DNA from: CAVVEC01 sp963770485
Lineage (GTDB): Bacteria > Acidobacteriota > Terriglobia > Terriglobales > Acidobacteriaceae
Length of the DNA stretch: 64,000 nucleotides
Direction: 5' to 3'
Assembly: GCA_963770485.1 (NCBI GenBank)
Contig: CAVYPX010000016.1
Span: 1 to 64,000, forward strand
Positions 58,020 to 64,000 of the stretch are shown piece after piece. The position numbers and the translations under genes are program-made. Position 1 is the stretch's first letter. Each line of letters opens with the position of its first letter. The notes under the pieces were generated by a model. The model had not been told where the DNA came from and did not search any database. It saw nothing but the letters and a program-made list of their open reading frames with translations.

Positions 58020-60797
58020 ATGCGCCAGATGAACTATTTCCGCGATTTGTCGATTCGCCACAAGCTCACCGCTTTGTTCATGGCGATGAGCTGCGTCGGG
58101 GCTGCCGCCGTTTCCGTTTCCATGGGTACTTATGACGTGTTGGCCTTCAGGCGCGGCATGGCACAGGATCTGGCCATCCTGGGCGACGTTCTGGCCGGCA
58201 ATAGCACGGCAGCTCTGGCTTTTCACGACGCAGAAGCAGCTCATGGAGTCCTGCAAGCCTTGCGCGCAGAGCCGGATGTGACCGCAGCCTGTATTTACAC
58301 CTTAGACGGCCAGCCCTTTGCCACCTACATTAGGGACAAGGAGAGTTGGGATTTTATCCCGCCACCGCCCAGAGGAGAAAGCAGTTACTTCACCCGCGAT
58401 CATCTGATCCAGTTCCGGAAGATTGTCCTGCAGGGTGAGCCTGTCGGTACGCTGTATGTCGAATCTGACTTGGGTAGGCTGCACGCCCGCTACCTGGGAT
58501 ACAACGTCGCTTTCGTGATTACGTTGGCGCTTACATTCTCCCTGGCACTCCTGATTGCTTCCAGCCTGCAAATGCTTTTGACCCGTCCTGTATTCGACCT
58601 GCTGCAGACCACCAAAACCGTCTCCGATTACAGCAACTACTCCATCCGGGCGCACACCAGCAGCCACAACGAATGGGGACAACTGGTGGATGGATTTAAT
58701 CAGATGTTGAGCCAAGTCGAGCGTCGCGACGAAGAACTCCAGCGTCACCGGGACAACCTGGAGAACGAGGTCGCGGCTCGCACCGCCGAGTTGCGGACTT
58801 TGAACGTGCAGTTCGCGGCCGCCAAAGATGCGGCGGAAGCCGCCAGCCGCGCAAAGGGGGAGTTCCTCGCCAACATGAGCCACGAAATCCGCACCCCCAT
58901 CAATGGAATCCTGGGCATGACCGAACTGGCCCTGGACACGGAACTGAAGCTGGAACAACGCGACTACTTGCTGATGGTAAAGTCCTCGGGAGAGTCGCTC
59001 TTATCCGTAATCAACGACATTCTGGATTTTTCCAAGGTGGAAGCCGGCAAACTGGATCTGGAGCAGATCGAATTCAACCTTTACGACTGCGTCGGCGACA
59101 CGATGAAAGGCTTGGCCCTGCGGGCACACCAGAAGGGGCTGGAACTTGCCTACGACGCCGATCCGGAAGTGCCCCCTCAACTGCTCGGTGATCCGGGACG
59201 CTTGCGACAGATTCTGGTAAACCTCGTGGGCAATGCCATCAAGTTCACCCAGCACGGAGAGGTTCTGGTTGAGATTCAAAACCGGTCTCTGGACGAGCGC
59301 GGCGTCGAACTCCATTTCAAAGTGACCGACACCGGCATTGGAATCTCTCCGGAAAAACACAAGTTGCTTTTCAGGGCGTTTTCGCAAGCGGACAGCAGTA
59401 CCACGCGCAAGTATGGCGGGACCGGTTTGGGCCTGGCAATTTCGGTGCGCCTAGTGAACATGATGGGAGGAGAGATGTGGCTGGAGAGCGAGGAGGGTGA
59501 GGGCAGTGTGTTTCACTTCACAGTGCGTTTTCCGATTGCTCCTGCGACCGTACCACGCTCTTCCCCGGTTGCGGAAGTGGCGCTGCAAGGCTTGAGCGTA
59601 CTTGTGGTGGATGACAACGAAACCAACGGCAGGATTCTTTGCGAAATGACGCGCGTATGGAAGCTGCGACCGACGGCCGTGGCAAGTGGGGAAGCGGCGT
59701 TGGCCGCCATCGAACTTGCCCAGAAGAACCGAGACCCCTTTCGCCTCATCCTTATCGACTCGCAAATGCCGCACATGAATGGCTTTGAACTAGCTGAAAA
59801 GATCCACGCCCACTCCGATCTGGCTGGAACCGTTATTCTGATGCTCACTTCCGGCGGGCAGCCCGGCGACGCGAACCGCTGCCGGCGACTGGGAATCCGC
59901 GCCTACTTGCTCAAACCGGTCCTGAAATCCGATCTGCTGGCTGCGATTCTTACCGCGCTGGGTCACCGGCAGCCAGAAGCTGCGGTGTCCCCGCCGCTGG
60001 TTACCCGTCACAGCTTGCGCGAGTCGCCTCGCAAACTTCAGGTTCTGGTCGCGGAGGACAATGCTGTCAATGAAGTGTTGATTGTTCGCGTGCTCGAGAA
60101 ACTGGGACATACTCCGGTGGTGGCGCACACCGGCAAAGAAGCTCTCGCACTCGCCTCCAGCCGGAAGTTCGACCTGGTGTTCATGGACGTCCAGATGCCC
60201 GAGATGGACGGTCTGACTGCGACTGCGGCGATCCGGGAAGCGGAGAAAGCCGGTGGCCCCCGGCTCCCGATATTTGCGATGACCGCACATGCCATGAAAG
60301 GCGATCGCGAGCGGTGTCTGGAAGCTGGCATGGACGGCTACATCGCCAAACCGGTGCGCTTGAGCGACATTGAACAAACTCTGGCCGGTGTAGCGAATGG
60401 AAGTTCGGCGAGCCCATGTGTCGTTGCCGCTCACCCCCCGGCTGCGAACAGGGCGTGGAACAAAGCTGAAGCTCTCGCCCGGATCGACGGCGATGAGGAT
60501 CTGCTCGCAGAGCTATGCCAGATTTTTCTGCAGGAGTCCCCGAAATTACTGGAGAAACTGCGGCGGGCGGTAACCGACGGCGACTTCGAGACGGTCATGA
60601 AGACCGCTCACAGCCTGAAGGGCGAGTCCAGCTACCTCGGGGCGGCGCGGGCAGCGCAAGCCGCACGACAACTCGAGCAAGTTGGACAGGAAAGGAACCA
60701 GGACGCGGTTACCCAGACATTCGCGGTGTTGGAGCGCGAGATCGCCGATCTCAATCTCTCGCTCAAAGATATGGCTTCGTCGCAGCGGAGAAGATGA
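58020..60797 (+). CDS. Hybrid histidine kinase with CHASE-type sensor, two REC domains and Hpt
   Basis: A 925-residue multidomain kinase. Two membrane helices (about 13-40 and 160-185) flank a periplasmic CHASE8-like domain; then HAMP, a coiled coil, HisKA with NMSHEIRTPINGILGM (His288), HATPase with VGNAIKF and GTGLGLAISVRL, receiver 1 (VLVVDDNETNGRIL near residue 527), receiver 2 (VLVAEDNAVNEVLI near 676, phosphoacceptor in FMDVQMPEMDG) and a C-terminal Hpt (AHSLKGESSYLGA near 863). The four-base overlap with the following gene means that gene is the likely output. Receiver 1 has IDSQMPHMNG with a SQMP variant, so it may be less active than receiver 2. Confidence 0.92.
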   Translation: MRQMNYFRDLSIRHKLTALFMAMSCVGAAAVSVSMGTYDVLAFRRGMAQDLAILGDVLAGNSTAALAFHDAEAAHGVLQALRAEPDVTAACIYTLDGQPFATYIRDKESWDFIPPPPRGESSYFTRDHLIQFRKIVLQGEPVGTLYVESDLGRLHARYLGYNVAFVITLALTFSLALLIASSLQMLLTRPVFDLLQTTKTVSDYSNYSIRAHTSSHNEWGQLVDGFNQMLSQVERRDEELQRHRDNLENEVAARTAELRTLNVQFAAAKDAAEAASRAKGEFLANMSHEIRTPINGILGMTELALDTELKLEQRDYLLMVKSSGESLLSVINDILDFSKVEAGKLDLEQIEFNLYDCVGDTMKGLALRAHQKGLELAYDADPEVPPQLLGDPGRLRQILVNLVGNAIKFTQHGEVLVEIQNRSLDERGVELHFKVTDTGIGISPEKHKLLFRAFSQADSSTTRKYGGTGLGLAISVRLVNMMGGEMWLESEEGEGSVFHFTVRFPIAPATVPRSSPVAEVALQGLSVLVVDDNETNGRILCEMTRVWKLRPTAVASGEAALAAIELAQKNRDPFRLILIDSQMPHMNGFELAEKIHAHSDLAGTVILMLTSGGQPGDANRCRRLGIRAYLLKPVLKSDLLAAILTALGHRQPEAAVSPPLVTRHSLRESPRKLQVLVAEDNAVNEVLIVRVLEKLGHTPVVAHTGKEALALASSRKFDLVFMDVQMPEMDGLTATAAIREAEKAGGPRLPIFAMTAHAMKGDRERCLEAGMDGYIAKPVRLSDIEQTLAGVANGSSASPCVVAAHPPAANRAWNKAEALARIDGDEDLLAELCQIFLQESPKLLEKLRRAVTDGDFETVMKTAHSLKGESSYLGAARAAQAARQLEQVGQERNQDAVTQTFAVLEREIADLNLSLKDMASSQRRR

Positions 60798-61768
60798 TGA
60801 CCAGCGATCCAAAGCTCGGGTTGGACGCAAGCACATCGGTGCTGGATACGGTGCTGATCGCCGAGGACGATCCGATCTTTCGCCGCATCCTGCAGAGCTG
60901 GTTGCAGCGCTGGCAATATCGTGTCAGTGCCGTGGACAACGGACTGGATGCCTGGAACGTCTTGCAAAAAGAAGATGCTCCCCAAATGGTGATCCTCGAT
61001 TGGATCATGCCCGGCCTGGATGGCATTGAGCTCTGCCACAGAATCCGCAGCCGCGGACAGAGTCCTTATCGCTACGTTCTGCTGCTGACTGCCAAAGATG
61101 ACAAGCAGGATATCGTTGCCGGTCTCGAGGCGGGAGCGGACGATTACTTGACCAAACCGTTTGAGGTGGATGAATTGCGCGCACGGATCCGCGCTGGAAC
61201 CCGGATTCTAGAACTCCAGGAAGCCTTGATCCGTGCCCGGGGTGCTTTGGAATTTGAAGCTGCTCACGATCGGCTCACCGCGCTTTGGAATCGGGGCGCT
61301 ATCGTGGATCTGCTGCGAAGAGAAATCCAGCGGGGCATGCGAACTGAGGAACCTCTGGGCATCGTCATGGCCGACCTTGACTATTTCAAGAAAATCAATG
61401 ACACGCAAGGCCACCTGGTGGGGGATGCGGTATTGCAGGAAATTGCCCGCCGGCTGGTTGCGGCAGTCCGCAGCTATGATTTTGTTGGTCGCTTCGGCGG
61501 AGAGGAGTTTCTAATCGTTCTTCCCGGATGTGATGCTCCGGATCTGGCGGTCATCGCGGAAAGGCTGCGCTGCTGCGTCGCCGATCGGCCCATTGGTCAG
61601 ACTTCCGTTACTCTCAGCCTCGGAATCGCTTCCATTCAGCAAGGCGGGCAGGGACCTTGGGACTGCGAGATCCTGCTGCGCGCCGCTGACGCGGCTCTCT
61701 ACACGGCTAAGGCCGGAGGGCGCAACCGCGTAGCCTTTGCTCCAGCAGTGCAGGCCACAGGCGCCTGA
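60794..61768 (+). CDS. Response regulator with GGDEF output (diguanylate cyclase)
   Basis: A 324-residue protein. The receiver domain (about 15-135) has AEDDPIFRRIL and Asp69 in ILDWIMPGLDG as phosphoacceptor. A helical linker leads to a GGDEF domain with the intact motif GGEEF near residue 235 and an RxxD inhibitory site (RSYD) 5 residues ahead, so it should make c-di-GMP with product inhibition. It is translationally coupled to the hybrid kinase (ATGATGA overlap) and is the last gene of the operon. Confidence 0.93.
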   Translation: MMTSDPKLGLDASTSVLDTVLIAEDDPIFRRILQSWLQRWQYRVSAVDNGLDAWNVLQKEDAPQMVILDWIMPGLDGIELCHRIRSRGQSPYRYVLLLTAKDDKQDIVAGLEAGADDYLTKPFEVDELRARIRAGTRILELQEALIRARGALEFEAAHDRLTALWNRGAIVDLLRREIQRGMRTEEPLGIVMADLDYFKKINDTQGHLVGDAVLQEIARRLVAAVRSYDFVGRFGGEEFLIVLPGCDAPDLAVIAERLRCCVADRPIGQTSVTLSLGIASIQQGGQGPWDCEILLRAADAALYTAKAGGRNRVAFAPAVQATGA

Positions 61769-62114
61769 GGGTAGAGCAAGCAAGCAGCCGTCACCAAGCG
61801 ATGGCACGTTCGTGGACGGGCTGGCACAGACGGGCTATTTTCAACGAACGAAGAAGAAGTTACTTTTGTAAGCGAGCAGTTCTGGGGGAGGGCTGCCCGG
61901 GCGTCCATGACTCGAAAGAGTCGGGACGCCTGTTAATTTTTGGGCTAGTGTGATGTCCCGCAAATTCGACGAACAGGTCTGAAGCGGGTTGGTGCGGCAT
62001 CCGCCAGCCCAGTGGTGTTCAAAGGGTTGACCTACAGAGGTCGCGAGGACGCGAAGGGAAGCGCCGATTTCTGCAAGCATCCCGGCTGATGCTGCAAATT
62101 CGTAGGCCGCCATA
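61769..62114. other. Non-coding stretch after the signalling operon
   Basis: 346 bases between the diguanylate cyclase (rightward) and the PEBP gene (leftward). It holds no gene or clear terminator I could identify. Short open frames here have no ribosome site. Confidence 0.45.
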
Positions 62115-62735
62115 CTAGCGGCGATATGTGCCCATCAGTTCCGCTTTGCCCAGGATGTGACCCTGCATGGCCTGCTCCAGTTCCTGTTTGCTCGCGCCTG
62201 CCTTCAAATTCAAGATTCGGTCTAGGGCGTAGAGCTTGAAGAAATAACGATGCGGTTTGCCTGGAGGCGGGCAAGGTCCCCCGTAGCCGATCTTACGGAA
62301 GTCGTTGCGACCTTGACGTCCGCCGCCGGGCACTTCGTCCACCTTGGGGATGCCCTCTGGCAAACTGGCGGTTTGCGCGGGCAGATCGAAAAGCACCCAG
62401 TGCGTCCAAGTGCCGACGGGAGCATCGGGATCGTCGGCAATGAGGGCAAAGCTCTGCGTGCCGCTCGGCGGATTGACCCAGAAAAGCTCGGGAGAGACAT
62501 CGGCTCCGTCGCAGGTGAACTTCCTCGGAATTTCCGCACCACTTTGAAAACCTGTGCTCGAGATCGCAAACGTCATTGTTTGTACTCCATGTCCGGCAAG
62601 TGGTTGGTAGATGAGAACACTGGCGCCACCGTTTGTTGCTTCCTCAGCGAGTGTTCGCGCGGCAGGAGTGAAAAGCAGAACTGAGAGTGCGAACATCCAA
62701 AGGAAGCACATCGAGGCAAGATGGTTCAGGTCCAT
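62115..62735 (-). CDS. YbhB/YbcL-family (PEBP) protein, exported
   Basis: A 206-residue protein: signal peptide (FLWMFALSVLLFTPAARTLA) and a PEBP domain (ISSTGFQSGAEIPRKFTCDGADVSPEL, DDPDAPVGTWTHWVLFDLP, GPCPPPGKPHRYFFKLYALD; in pieces). The DPDAP and GPCPP...H motifs form the anion-binding pocket. Bacterial members bind small phosphate-like or lipid ligands of unknown nature. The start at 62735 is favoured because the signal fits. It lies 43 bases downstream of the TonB-like gene on the same strand. Confidence 0.85.
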   Translation of the reverse strand: MDLNHLASMCFLWMFALSVLLFTPAARTLAEEATNGGASVLIYQPLAGHGVQTMTFAISSTGFQSGAEIPRKFTCDGADVSPELFWVNPPSGTQSFALIADDPDAPVGTWTHWVLFDLPAQTASLPEGIPKVDEVPGGGRQGRNDFRKIGYGGPCPPPGKPHRYFFKLYALDRILNLKAGASKQELEQAMQGHILGKAELMGTYRR

Positions 62736-62778
62736 TTCGTGACCTCGAACTCCGCAACGCCGGATCCGTAAGCCCGGC

Positions 62779-63636
62779 TCAGTAGGTTGAGATCGTGAAA
62801 TTCACCGTGATCCGGGCTTCGGTTTCAACCGGCCGGCCTGCCTGGTAGTAAGGCTTGAAACGCCATTGTTGGACTGCCTCCCGGGCGGCGGCCGAAAGAA
62901 TTGCCGGCCCGCTGAGCACCTGAATATCCTGGATGCTTCCGGTTTTACTGATCAGAGCCTGGAGCACGACTGCGCCCTGAACTTTCATCTGCTTGGCGAG
63001 CATCGGATAGCTGGGATCCACGGGACGGGATAGTATTTGCGCTGTGCCGGGTGAAAGCTCGACCTTGGCAGCGGCGTTTGGAGCCACCGGCGTGGTGTCG
63101 GGGCTCGGCGCCGAAACCGTACCCTGATCAGCGGTTGCAGGTGCGCTGGGTTGCAGCTCTACGGCGACCGAGTTGTTGGCCGGTGTAATGGTTCGATGCT
63201 GGTTCCCCGCCACGACTTCCACCTCCAGCGGGGGCAGAACGGCGCGGTTGGTTGCGGTAATCACAGGCGAAGCCGCTGCCTCGGGCACGGATATCGGGTG
63301 CGTGGGGCGTGCCGACGGATGTCTCAATCTCGGGCGCGCGGCAGCCGGCGCCGGCTCGGCGGACTTCTGCGTGAGGATTGGCGTCGCCGGCGTCGCGACC
63401 GGGGCGGGGTTGGTCGCCACGGCCGGACTGGGCTCCGCGTTTTCGGATTCAGAGGCCGGACTGGAAGGAACCCAGAACTGGCGGTCCTTGACCAGTACCA
63501 GAATCAGGGCGATGAGCAACACCGCTAGCGCAATCAGCATGCGGCGGCGCTGTTGCTGTTCGTAGACCGCACCGGGCACAGCGCCAATCTCGGTACTACG
63601 GTTGTCCTCAACTATAGACACAATACGAGGCTCCAC
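62779..63636 (-). CDS. TonB-like energy transducer
   Basis: A 285-residue protein with one N-terminal membrane helix (MLIALAVLLIALILVLV), a long Pro/Ala-rich spacer and a C-terminal TonB domain (YPMLAKQMKVQGAVVLQALI, VLSGPAILSAAAREAVQQWRFKPY, ITVNFTI; quoted in parts). TonB couples the inner-membrane proton force to outer-membrane receptors; a receptor is encoded at 55415. No ExbB/ExbD genes lie next to it. The start ATG at 63636 is chosen because the membrane helix follows after about 30 residues. Confidence 0.86.
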   Translation of the reverse strand: MEPRIVSIVEDNRSTEIGAVPGAVYEQQQRRRMLIALAVLLIALILVLVKDRQFWVPSSPASESENAEPSPAVATNPAPVATPATPILTQKSAEPAPAAARPRLRHPSARPTHPISVPEAAASPVITATNRAVLPPLEVEVVAGNQHRTITPANNSVAVELQPSAPATADQGTVSAPSPDTTPVAPNAAAKVELSPGTAQILSRPVDPSYPMLAKQMKVQGAVVLQALISKTGSIQDIQVLSGPAILSAAAREAVQQWRFKPYYQAGRPVETEARITVNFTISTY

Positions 63637-63865
63637 TGCCCGTGGAGAACCGGGACTAGCTGCTTAGTATGCCTCGAAACCGTCGCTAAAGCTAGAGGTT
63701 GACTGTACCCTCCTGGCCTGTGAGCAGTATCACAACTGGTTGTGCTCCGTGTCACAGCCAAGGGTTTCCAACGGGCGGACACTGATCATGTGACGCAGGT
63801 CACATGCCTTGGCCCACAGGGGCGCGCATGCCGACGCAAAGACCCGCGTCGCAGGGGGGTGATTC

Positions 63866-64000
63866 GTGCTCTCACCATACGGACTGGATATCATCGAAAG
63901 CTGCCTGACTTGCAAGCTGCGAACCGAGCGACTCTTTTGTGATCTGTCGGCCGCGGCTCTGCAAACCTTCGAGAGCATCAAGTATGCCACGGCTTATCCC
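63866..64000 (+). CDS. CRP/FNR-family regulator, N-terminal part (truncated by window edge)
   Basis: From GTG 63866, with AGGGGGGTG as ribosome site, 45 codons read to the end: LSPYGLDIIESCLTCKLRTERLFC followed by ALQTFESIKYATAYP (in parts). The cysteines (C-x2-C...C) and the block resemble the start of FNR-like regulators that I associate with Acidobacteria, where the cysteines may carry an oxygen-sensitive Fe-S cluster. The cAMP-type domain and helix-turn-helix lie beyond the window. The spacer 63637-63865 is non-coding. Confidence 0.7.
   Translation, partial: MLSPYGLDIIESCLTCKLRTERLFCDLSAAALQTFESIKYATAYP

Overview
The window looks like a chromosome segment of an Acidobacteriota bacterium, probably close to Terriglobia. 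This is inferred from protein families I associate with that phylum: four secreted GloVer-repeat proteins, a family beginning with a YALAASAAGV signal, an S53 peptidase, a reaction-centre-type cytochrome and LytS/LytR signalling. No ribosomal RNA or housekeeping marker is present to fix the taxonomy.

Layout. 0.2-5.8 kb: [NiFe]-hydrogenase maturation operon hypD-hypE-hypA-hypB-hypF; no hypC or hydrogenase structural gene is visible. 5.8-30.2 kb: a tRNA-Asn(GTT) gene followed by a tandem array of integrated elements. The 3' end of the tRNA is repeated at 13.1 kb and 28.8 kb. Element 1 (E1, 7.2 kb) and element 2 (E2, 15.7 kb) each carry an integrase/excisionase pair just inside their left att site and their own paired arm-type repeats at fixed distances from the att cores. 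E2 is a phage-satellite-like island with HK97 prohead protease, major capsid protein, P27-type small terminase, a broken HNH gene, a Rep-like ATPase and an iteron cluster, but no large terminase, portal or tail genes. A third stretch (E3, 28.8-30.2 kb) looks like the stump of another such element without an integrase. All three carry secreted-protein cargo.

30.3-39.1 kb: a six-gene minus-strand operon that joins Qmo/Hdr-type subunits (QmoC-like, HdrC, HdrB, HdrA) to a cytoplasmic molybdopterin oxidoreductase with a fused ferredoxin-NrfD membrane subunit (Soe/Psr-like). This is a candidate membrane redox complex linking quinones to a cytoplasmic sulfur- or thiol-type substrate. 39.6-46.1 kb: sedolisin peptidase, LytS/LytTR two-component pair, a beta-propeller protein, two c-type cytochromes and a small zinc-ribbon protein. 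46.4-52.4 kb: two GloVer proteins flanking a proton-translocating transhydrogenase operon (pntAA-pntAB-pntB).

52.5-61.8 kb: motility and c-di-GMP signalling: a PAS-GGDEF protein with an altered GGDEF motif in an operon with motA-motB, then a TonB-dependent receptor, a YfiR-like protein, a hybrid histidine kinase and a response-regulator diguanylate cyclase. 62.1-64 kb: a PEBP-family protein, a TonB-like energy transducer and the first 45 codons of a CRP/FNR-type regulator cut by the window edge.

The points most worth following are the tandem satellite array with its arm-repeat rules, the minimal capsid-bearing island with a candidate replication origin, the T-shaped palindromes in E1 and the hybrid Hdr/Qmo-Soe operon. 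All family assignments come from reading motifs by eye; no database search was run.
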